Positions 6,661 through 11,400 of a DNA stretch of 11,400 nt are shown piece by piece. The position numbers were made by a program, and so were the translations under genes. Position 1 is the stretch's first letter. Each line of letters begins with the position of its first letter. The notes beneath the pieces are model-generated. The model made no database searches. It saw only the letters and a list, made by a program, of their open reading frames with translations, and was not told the DNA's origin. Source of the DNA: Desulfobacteraceae bacterium (lineage in GTDB: Bacteria > Desulfobacterota > Desulfobacteria > Desulfobacterales > Desulfobacteraceae); contig PIVQ01000172.1 of NCBI GenBank assembly GCA_003354055.1, forward strand, positions 1-11,400, read 5' to 3'.

Positions 6661-7049
6661 CTAAGATTCCCCGGCTAATATAAATCTAACAAAATACTAA
6701 TCTAATATTTTTGGCTCTGATATACCCTAATTCAATAAATAATTCAATCAGGAGATGCATTGATTTTAAAAATTTTCGGACAATAATTACCAAATATCAC
6801 GGCCTTTCTTTAATTTCGCTATCTTTATCGTTCTGACCGCTTTCAATTTGATAGGTCTCCCAGTCCTCATTCGAGACCGAAACGATACCTAACAACCTTA
6901 ATTAACAGACAATACCGCCAAACTCACCCAATTTGGCATCCATATTGCTCTGACCAAGGTACCCCCTGACTATTTTCCAGAGGAGAAGATAAAGCCACGG
7001 GCCGGGTGTTCATTGACTTGCAGTGGAAGACTACCTTAAAAAAAACGGC
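6661..7049. other. Gene-poor gap between transporter and cyclase genes
   Basis: These 389 AT-rich bases contain no supportable gene. The inverted repeat GGTCTC (6854-6859) / GAGACC (6873-6878) lies in the middle. Short start-less open stretches exist on the minus strand (6800-6901, reading NEDWETYQIESGQ) and the plus strand (6902-7036, reading QFGIHIALTKVPPDYF). They might be debris from lost genes. The eight-base A run at 7037-7045 lies just past the cyclase stop and reads as T on the minus strand, but the stem before it is only about 4 bp, so I do not call a terminator. Confidence 0.55.
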
Positions 7050-7829
7050 TCAGTCCATAATGGCAACAGCCCTGACCCAGGCCGCAGAGGCGGACTTTAT
7101 TTTGACCGGCAGGCAGGAAACCTTGAATCCGTAGGGTTTTGGAATTTTATCCAGGTTGGCCAGTTTTTCCATATGGCAGTATCCTTTTTCAATCCCGGCA
7201 AAATGAGCCTCCCAAACTACGGACGAATCTTTGGTCTGCGCAAATTCTTTGGCAAGAAAGGGCAAGGGCCGGTCCCAGGACCAGGCATCTATTCCGGTCA
7301 CCTTTATCCCCTGTTCCAGAAGATAGAGAGTAGATTCCCGGGTCATGCCGCAGCCTTTGACCAAGTATTCGGGTTTGCCCCAATATCTATCGGCACCGGT
7401 CCGAATCAAAACGATATCCAGAGGCTTAAGTGTATAGGCGATCTTTTCCAGGGCCTGATCAATATGATCCGGCGTGATTGCCGCGCCGTCATTCAGATGA
7501 GAAAAATCGAGGACGACACCGTCCCTGAAGCACCAGTCCAGCGGGATTTCATCAATGGTCAGGGCGGGTTTGCCATTATCCATGGACGGATGATAATGAT
7601 AGGGCGCATCCAGATGAGTACCGGAATGGGTGGTCAGGGTCACCATTTCCAGAGCCCAGCCAAGTCCCTCCGGCAATTGATCCTTTTCAAGGCCGGGAAA
7701 AAAGGCCTTCATCTGCTCCGCCCCGCCACTATGGTCTATGTAGGTTACCTTGGGAATCATCTCCGGCGGATCACTTGGTAAATCCGCCTCAATGCTGATG
7801 CTAAGATCAATGATTTTCTGGGATGTCAT
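7050..7829 (-). CDS. Cyclase / kynurenine formamidase-like metal-dependent hydrolase
   Basis: This 259-aa protein starts at ATG 7829-7827 behind GGAGG with a 5-nt spacer. It opens with IIDLSISIEADLP, the usual first strand of the cyclase superfamily (PF04199). It carries the metal-binding signature H68-S-G-T-H72-L-D74-A-P-Y-H78 and, near the C-terminus, KIPKPYGFKVSCLPVKIK, the conserved closing segment. Length is slightly above the usual 205-240 aa. Known members are kynurenine formamidase (KynB), isatin hydrolase and uncharacterised amide or lactone hydrolases, using Zn or Mn. No tryptophan-degradation gene is nearby, so the substrate is open. It is a single gene divergent from the plus-strand cluster starting at 7924, with 94 bp between the starts. 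No signal peptide is present, so it should be cytosolic. Confidence 0.88.
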   Translation of the reverse strand: MTSQKIIDLSISIEADLPSDPPEMIPKVTYIDHSGGAEQMKAFFPGLEKDQLPEGLGWALEMVTLTTHSGTHLDAPYHYHPSMDNGKPALTIDEIPLDWCFRDGVVLDFSHLNDGAAITPDHIDQALEKIAYTLKPLDIVLIRTGADRYWGKPEYLVKGCGMTRESTLYLLEQGIKVTGIDAWSWDRPLPFLAKEFAQTKDSSVVWEAHFAGIEKGYCHMEKLANLDKIPKPYGFKVSCLPVKIKSASAAWVRAVAIMD

Positions 7830-7923
7830 TTGGCCTCCTGTAAATTCCTTTTGATTCCTTGCATTTTTATTTCATTGCAGTTATAGAATTATCTTTTATT
7901 ACATATCTCCAGAGGAGAATACT

Positions 7924-8190
7924 ATGAGATTTCCCATAGTCTTCGGAGGGAATATACCCTCTCACGGACGATTATGGCAAATGCGTATATTAATGGGCAT
8001 TCTTTCAGTCGTCCTGTTGGTTGTATCAAACGCAGGTGCTGATGTCATCAGCCAAATAAAACCCCATACCATACAGGGATAGTAAGCCACTTTTCTGGTG
8101 CCAAAAACCTTTGAAGTAGCCATTAAAAACGATAAAATCAACTTTTCATCACCGGACAGCTTGTATAAAACAATAGTACTCAGGAGCTAA
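7924..8190 (+). pseudogene. Small exported-protein gene interrupted by tandem TAG-TAA
   Basis: ATG at 7924 has an excellent ribosome site (GAGGAG, 7 nt). The frame encodes 52 residues, with a hydrophobic signal-like segment (MGILSVVLLVVSNAGA, cleavage near AGA-D), and then meets TAG (8080-8082) and TAA (8083-8085) back to back. The same frame then stays open for another 34 codons (LVPKTFEVAIKNDKINFSSP) to TAA at 8188-8190. Its last codons, AGG AGC TAA, contain the Shine-Dalgarno site of the next gene (ATG 8195). The next junction has the same layout. That suggests 8190 is the original gene end and the double stop is a later break. The alternative is a real 52-aa protein ending at 8082, with ATG 7981 as a possible inner start. 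The family was not recognised. Confidence 0.5.
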
Positions 8191-8194
8191 ACAT

Positions 8195-8389
8195 ATGGAA
8201 AACACATTCATGGAAGCAATGGTACTCTTTATTGTCTTTCTCATTGTCAACGGGGTGCTTTTTTTAAAAATCATCCGAAAACAACCAACGTTCACACCAT
8301 TGACCCTGGCAGATAAAAACGGCAATGCTTATACTGTGGAAACCCCCGGAAAAATAAAAATCAAGGTTGAGGCAGACCTGAGGAGATAA
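8195..8389 (+). CDS. Small single-pass membrane protein, 64 aa
   Basis: ATG at 8195 follows AGGAG (8182-8186) by 8 nt; that site lies inside the last codons of the preceding frame. Residues 7-26 form one membrane helix (EAMVLFIVFLIVNGVLFLKI). About 38 hydrophilic residues follow, ending EADLRR, probably with a small beta hairpin (LADKNGNAYTVETPGKIKIK). The basic residues after the helix suggest the tail is cytoplasmic. The stop codon is one base from the ATG of the ankyrin gene, with that gene's AGGAG in the codons before the stop, so the two are probably translationally coupled and may form a complex. I do not recognise the family. Confidence 0.75.
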   Translation: MENTFMEAMVLFIVFLIVNGVLFLKIIRKQPTFTPLTLADKNGNAYTVETPGKIKIKVEADLRR

Positions 8390-8390
8390 A

Positions 8391-9164
8391 ATGGCACAGA
8401 ATACCCCTTTTGAACTTCTTATCCTCGGGATGGGTCTGCTCATGATGGTCCAGTTCGCTTTTTTTATGATTAAACGCGCCCTAATCAAGGGCAAGGAGAA
8501 AAAACTCCGGGGACTTCAACTGATGACCTTTGTTGACCAGGGTTATACAAATCTTTTTGATGACAAAGGACAGGATGTGCTCTATCTGGCTGCCACAGGA
8601 GAATTTGCAGATGTCACAGCCAGGGCTGTTGAAAAAGGGGCGGATCCAAACCGCCTGTACAAGGGGCAGCCGTTGCTCCGGATTCTTGCGAGAAAGAATC
8701 CTTATGACATCGGAGCTGCCCGGACTCTGCTGAAAAACGGCGCCCTGCCGGACGGCCCTGAGGGACTGGAGGTCAGTCCGCTGTGGCAGTGTGCGACATC
8801 TGACCATGCAGATCTGGCTAAAGTTCTCATCGACCACGGGGCTAATATCAATATCCAGTCCCCCACGTCAGGCATGACCCCGCTGATGACGGCTGTATAC
8901 CAGCAGTCAGTGGCGGTGGGACGGGTGCTGGTAAATGCAGGAGCCGATCTAAACATCCGTGACCAAAAGGGACGAAACACCCTTGATTTTACCCACAAAA
9001 ATAAGGATATGCCGGTGGGCCCCACAGGGGACAGTGCCAGCTCAGGCGAAACCCACGGCCATGAGTATAATGAACTGATCCGCCAGATCAAATGTGTGAT
9101 GGCCGGAAAAAAATATAAGTACAAAAAGGCAAAAAAGAACGACCAATTGATGCCTGAGGAATAA
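8391..9164 (+). CDS. Membrane-anchored ankyrin-repeat protein
   Basis: This 257-aa protein has ATG at 8391, one base after the preceding TAA, using AGGAG in the upstream gene's final codons. Residues 6-28 are a membrane helix (FELLILGMGLLMMVQFAFFM), followed by a basic KGKEKK stretch that should keep the rest in the cytoplasm. About residues 60-205 form roughly four ankyrin repeats. Typical signatures are VLYLAATGEF, EKGADPN, ARTLLKNGALPDG, LAKVLIDHGANINIQ, GMTPLMTAVYQQ, VLVNAGADLNIRDQKGRNTL. The tail is highly basic (KKYKYKKAKKN) before an acidic end. Ankyrin repeats are protein-binding scaffolds with no enzymatic role, so it probably recruits a partner to the inner membrane, perhaps together with the coupled 64-aa membrane protein. 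No toxin or nuclease domain is visible. No clear terminator follows. Confidence 0.88.
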   Translation: MAQNTPFELLILGMGLLMMVQFAFFMIKRALIKGKEKKLRGLQLMTFVDQGYTNLFDDKGQDVLYLAATGEFADVTARAVEKGADPNRLYKGQPLLRILARKNPYDIGAARTLLKNGALPDGPEGLEVSPLWQCATSDHADLAKVLIDHGANINIQSPTSGMTPLMTAVYQQSVAVGRVLVNAGADLNIRDQKGRNTLDFTHKNKDMPVGPTGDSASSGETHGHEYNELIRQIKCVMAGKKYKYKKAKKNDQLMPEE

Positions 9165-9184
9165 CCCCCCAAGATCAGAATGCA

Positions 9185-9349
9185 CTAGATGGCGATTTCG
9201 TCAAACCGGTTGACATTGATTTCGTCATCCTGATAGTATACCTCTTTAACACACATCTTCTTAATTTGTAGCTTTTCAAACCTGAGAACAGATACCACAG
9301 AACGATCAGGTGCGCTTAATATCGTACCTTTAAATATAGAAGCAGACAA
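9185..9349 (-). CDS. Possible small gene or gene remnant, 54 aa
   Basis: A minus-strand frame ends at TAG (9187-9185). From a possible TTG start at 9349-9347 it reads 54 residues with good protein texture: SASIFKGTILSAPDRSVVSV, then EKLQIKKMCVKEVYYQDDEI and an acidic end DEIAI. The frame continues upstream across the start of the J-domain gene, where it must be a shadow. No convincing ribosome site precedes the TTG. It may be the surviving C-terminus of a lost gene, and the family was not recognised. It would converge on the ankyrin gene, which ends at 9164. Confidence 0.25.
   Translation of the reverse strand: MSASIFKGTILSAPDRSVVSVLRFEKLQIKKMCVKEVYYQDDEINVNRFDEIAI
9210..9239 (+). promoter_or_regulatory. 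Candidate sigma70-type promoter upstream of the J-domain/ATPase gene
   Basis: A perfect -35 TTGACA (9210-9215) is followed after 18 nt by TAGTAT (9234-9239), a 4/6 match to the -10 consensus. It would give a leader of about 135 nt before ATG 9383. No other good promoter is visible between the ankyrin stop and this gene. The -10 is weak, so confidence is limited. Confidence 0.35.
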
Positions 9350-9382
9350 TATCTTCCAACCTTTGCCAGTCAGAGGATACGT

Positions 9383-10600
9383 ATGCAATATTCCCAAGAT
9401 ACAGGGGGCACACCGCGGTTTCAACGGGCCTGTGCCTATCTGTTTTCCCCTGACCATGCCCGGGATCCGCAATTTCTTAAAACTCTGGACGCAAAAATGG
9501 TCAAACAGGCATTCAGAAAAAAGGCCAAGCAATACCATCCGGATCTTCACGGCCATGAAGCTGCGGGATTGCGTCTTCGCCGCAGGGAACGGTTTGTCAG
9601 AATAAAGGAATCCTATGAGTACCTCAGTCTAAAAATCCAGGACGACGCCACGCCAGCCGGACAGGTTTCCAAGAACCCATCAAAAAAAAGTCCCGTGATT
9701 ATAGCCATTGGCGGGGCCAAAGGCGGCATCGGCAAGAGTTTGTTCGCAGCGAACCTGGCTATCTATCTATCCCGGAAACGGTATAAAACTGTGGCAGCTG
9801 ATCTGGATCTGGGAGGGGCTAATCTCCATTTATACCTGGGGAAAACCCGTCTTAAAAAAAGCGTAAATGATTTTCTTAAAAAAAAGGCTGATACGTTGGC
9901 GCAGGTTCTTGAACCGACGGCTTACGGCCCAGGACTGATCGGTGGAGACTCTTCCTTTCTCGGGGCCGGCAATATCGGGTTTGCCAGAAAATTAAAGCTT
10001 ATGAATGCCTTGAAGAAAATGGATGCAGATGTAGTGGTCGTCGATCTGGGCGGAGATACGGCTTTTAATGTCCTGGATTTTTTTCTATCTGCAGATGCAG
10101 GCGTGGTCATGACTACCTGTGACCCGGCCTCTTACCTGGATGCCTATGCCTTTATCAAGGTGGCGTTGTACAGAAAGCTGAACCGAATATTCGGACCTGA
10201 ATCCTTTTATTCAGGTCCGGTGGATCCGGTACTGCGGCGGTTAATCCAGGAGGCCACCCAGACTGTAGATAATTCGAGGATTCCGGGTATTTCACAGCTC
10301 AGACAGGAGGTCCGGAATAAAACAAGGACCGGCCTTCGGCTTCTGGATCAGGTGCTGAAACAATACGCCCCGTTTGTAATTGTGAACAAGGCGGATGATA
10401 CCGCATCTGCCCTGCCCCCGGTGCAGCGGATCCAAAAGGTATGCAGAAAATCCCTGTCCATTGAGGTGCCCTACCTGGGAAGCCTGCCCTTTGAACCGGG
10501 TATGGAAGCCAGCGCAAGGACGCTGGTGCCCTTTGTGACCACCCCGGAGGCCCGGTCCTACACCAGAAAATTAAAGGCCATAACAAAGCGAATTCTATAG
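9383..10600 (+). CDS. J-domain fused to a MinD/ParA-type ATPase
   Basis: This 405-aa protein has ATG at 9383 with AGAGG about 7 nt upstream. Residues 13-85 form a J domain: a basic helix (VKQAFRKKAKQYHPDLHG) with the essential HPD at 52-54, then an insertion with many Arg and the closing helix RIKESYEYL. A polar linker (86-103) leads to a MinD/ParA-type ATPase. It has the deviant Walker A K113-GGIG-K118-S, with the signature Lys that contacts the partner subunit's nucleotide. Switch I is DLDLGGANLHL (140-150) and Walker B is VVVVDLGG ending at D221. The domain resembles FlhG/MinD-like proteins, which form ATP-dependent dimers on membranes. The J domain implies recruitment of DnaK. No flagellar, min or par partner is nearby, so its cargo is unknown. 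The end of the ATPase (LGSLPFEPGMEASA) keeps the MinD-like pattern. No amphipathic membrane tail is obvious. Confidence 0.9.
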   Translation: MQYSQDTGGTPRFQRACAYLFSPDHARDPQFLKTLDAKMVKQAFRKKAKQYHPDLHGHEAAGLRLRRRERFVRIKESYEYLSLKIQDDATPAGQVSKNPSKKSPVIIAIGGAKGGIGKSLFAANLAIYLSRKRYKTVAADLDLGGANLHLYLGKTRLKKSVNDFLKKKADTLAQVLEPTAYGPGLIGGDSSFLGAGNIGFARKLKLMNALKKMDADVVVVDLGGDTAFNVLDFFLSADAGVVMTTCDPASYLDAYAFIKVALYRKLNRIFGPESFYSGPVDPVLRRLIQEATQTVDNSRIPGISQLRQEVRNKTRTGLRLLDQVLKQYAPFVIVNKADDTASALPPVQRIQKVCRKSLSIEVPYLGSLPFEPGMEASARTLVPFVTTPEARSYTRKLKAITKRIL

Positions 10601-10603
10601 TGT

Positions 10604-10772
10604 TTAATGTCCGACTGAAAGCCCGTGCTTGGATGAAAACTTGCCCATATGCAAGGCGTAACCTAAAGGTCAGAAACCAAGAAAGTCTGAAACCGGAGTG
10701 TACTAATGTACATGAGGCTTTCAGACTATTGCAGCAACGCGGCAGATGGGTGAGTTTTCGTTCAAGCATTAG
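10604..10772 (+). repeat. Long palindromic dispersed repeat, family 1, copy 2
   Basis: The outer 22-nt arms (10627-10648 and 10746-10767) are identical to those of the copy at 1881-2002 and in the same orientation. The apex stem TGTAC / GTACA is kept but its loop is TAAT instead of TGTA. An extra 19 bases (10659-10677, containing ACCTAAAGGT) are inserted in the left half only. TTAATG (10604-10609) pairs with CATTAG (10767-10772) at the base. The element fills the gap between the stop codons of two convergent genes almost exactly, so in both transcripts it would form a 3'-end hairpin. It has no T tract. Confidence 0.85.
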
Positions 10773-11090
10773 TTAATGGGCCAGTTTGAGGGTGACAACC
10801 CCTGCAATGATCAGGGCCACGCCAAGATAGCGGCCAAGGCTTGCCGCATCCCCATATAAAAAGATTCCCACCATAAAGGTACCTGCGGCACCGATACCTG
10901 TCCACACCGCATAGGAGGTGCCCATAGGGATCTGTTTTTGAGCCATCCAGAGCAACGCCCCGCTGATGGCCATGCAGAAGACGGCAAAGAGAACACCTGT
11001 AATCCGGGTATCTTCCTCCTGAGCCATCTTCAGCCCAACCGGCCAGCCGATTTCAAATATTCCTGCTGATATCAGATAGAGCCATTCCAT
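10773..11090 (-). CDS. sugE: Small multidrug resistance protein, SugE/Gdx type
   Basis: This 105-aa, four-helix inner-membrane protein starts at ATG 11090-11088, preceded by GGTAAAGGG. The essential Glu of the family is E13 in AGIFEIGWPVGLKMA. The W16-x-x-G19-L20-K21 pattern after it, and GTSYAVWTGIGAAGT (57-71) with Y60 and W63, match the SugE/Gdx subgroup rather than EmrE. Length is typical. Known members are dual-topology dimers that exchange protons for guanidinium or small quaternary ammonium ions. No ykkC-type guanidine riboswitch was found in the short leader: no CCGG...ACGAG-like core is visible. A sigma70-like promoter lies at 11144-11171. The stop codon abuts the family-1 repeat. 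A divergent second SMR partner is not present, so a homodimer is likely. Confidence 0.9.
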   Translation of the reverse strand: MEWLYLISAGIFEIGWPVGLKMAQEEDTRITGVLFAVFCMAISGALLWMAQKQIPMGTSYAVWTGIGAAGTFMVGIFLYGDAASLGRYLGVALIIAGVVTLKLAH

Positions 11091-11143
11091 AATTTTCCCT
11101 TTACCTTTTGTATTGATACGCTACCGAATCTGCGACAAAAGGG

Positions 11144-11171
11144 AATATAAATGCATGCACTCAGAAGTCAA
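11144..11171 (-). promoter_or_regulatory. sigma70-type promoter for the SMR gene
   Basis: On the minus strand TTGACT (11171-11166), a 16-nt spacer and TATATT (11149-11144) each match 5 of 6 consensus positions. Transcription would start near 11137, leaving a leader of about 47 nt, too short for a typical guanidine riboswitch. Confidence 0.6.
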
Positions 11172-11182
11172 GGAGGGAAAAT

Positions 11183-11281
11183 AGCGAGAACCGCTTGAAC
11201 GGCGAGAGCAGTAAAAACAACAACGTTATTTTGAACTCATTCCTTGTTCTCGCTGTTCCAGCCGTTCTCGCGGCTCTCGCT
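11183..11281. repeat. Family-2 palindromic repeats, paired inverted copies B and C
   Basis: AGCGAGAACCGC (11183-11194) pairs with GCGGCTCTCGCT (11270-11281) with one mismatch. GAACGGCGAGAGC (11197-11209) pairs with a segment within 11247-11259, with two G-T wobbles. This makes a long stem around a loop of about 37 nt. Both arms are related to the hairpin at 2860-2907. It lies just upstream of the SMR promoter. Confidence 0.75.
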
Positions 11282-11297
11282 GTAGGGTAATCGCATG

Positions 11298-11331
11298 TAG
11301 ATTTATTTTCAAAAAAGCAAAAATAAATCTA
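11298..11331. repeat. Perfect 12-bp AT-rich inverted repeat
   Basis: TAGATTTATTTT (11298-11309) and AAAATAAATCTA (11320-11331) are exact reverse complements around a 10-nt spacer. It could be a protein-binding site or a weak bidirectional terminator, and it lies next to another inverted repeat at the window edge. Confidence 0.6.
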
Positions 11332-11360
11332 GATTTTAACTTTATAAAGCTATATACTGT

Positions 11361-11399
11361 ATAGATAACAATAATTTTAAATTTCAATAGGTTATCTAT
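11361..11399. repeat. Perfect 9-bp inverted repeat at the right edge, possible operator
   Basis: ATAGATAAC (11361-11369) and GTTATCTAT (11391-11399) are exact reverse complements 21 nt apart in very AT-rich sequence. An ATG occupies the last three bases (11398-11400) but no ribosome site precedes it. The pair may be operator half-sites for a gene to the right, but nothing here identifies the regulator. Confidence 0.45.
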
Positions 11400-11400
11400 G

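Noticed and set aside
6797..7036. Short start-less open stretches on both strands that read like protein
   Set aside because: They are 34 and 45 codons, lack starts and ribosome sites and are not recognisable; too short to call even as pseudogenes.
7023..7781. Plus-strand 252-aa ORF
   Set aside because: It lies antisense to the cyclase gene, which has the full metal-binding motif and a strong ribosome site; the ORF is its shadow.
9383..10600. ParA of a plasmid partition system
   Set aside because: No ParB gene or centromere-like iterons lie next to it, and the N-terminal J domain is foreign to partition ATPases; the ATPase looks closer to MinD/FlhG.
1..11400. CRISPR array, toxin-antitoxin pair or phage-defence island
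   Set aside because: No regularly spaced direct repeats, no cas genes and no nuclease or toxin motifs were seen. The repeats present are palindromic and dispersed; the ankyrin and J/MinD genes alone do not make a defence call.

Overview
The window looks like a chromosomal segment of a Desulfobacterota bacterium, most likely a Desulfobacteraceae-type sulfate reducer. That is an inference from the mixture of a 7TM-sensor histidine kinase, a PEP-CTERM protein behind a sigma54-like promoter, an NptA-type Na/Pi transporter, abundant dispersed palindromic repeats and moderate GC content. No rRNA, tRNA, CRISPR array, intact insertion sequence or phage gene was seen.

Layout, left to right. Positions 1-1835 (minus) hold most of a membrane histidine kinase that runs off the left edge. 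A long palindromic repeat (1853-2010) separates it from a uridine kinase gene (2154-2762, minus). Positions 2763-3737 are a long gene-poor stretch with a second palindrome family, a possible gene remnant, a clear orphan rho-independent terminator and a weak 58-aa ORF. It leads into a sigma54-like promoter and a PEP-CTERM exported protein (3738-4307, plus), closed by two near-identical tandem terminators. Positions 4398-4974 contain a degraded plus-strand reading frame and a perfect 10-bp inverted repeat. A Na/Pi cotransporter with a PhoU-like tail follows (4975-6648, minus), then a gene-poor gap and a cyclase-family metal hydrolase (7050-7829, minus).

From 7924 a plus-strand cluster begins: a small secreted-protein frame broken by tandem TAG-TAA stops, a 64-aa single-pass membrane protein and a membrane-anchored ankyrin-repeat protein. 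These are packed head to tail, with Shine-Dalgarno sites embedded in the preceding gene's last codons. After a gap comes an unusual fusion of an N-terminal J domain (intact HPD) to a MinD/ParA-type ATPase (9383-10600, plus). A second copy of the long palindromic repeat exactly fills the gap between this gene and a convergent small multidrug resistance gene of the SugE/Gdx type (10773-11090, minus), which has a good sigma70-like promoter. The right edge (11183-11400) is a dense set of inverted repeats.

Most genes appear to be independent units. The only operon-like group is 7924-9164. The least ordinary items are the J-domain/MinD fusion, the membrane-ankyrin cluster with its broken first gene, and two families of long hairpin repeats. 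I did not find convincing evidence of a new defence or biosynthetic system.
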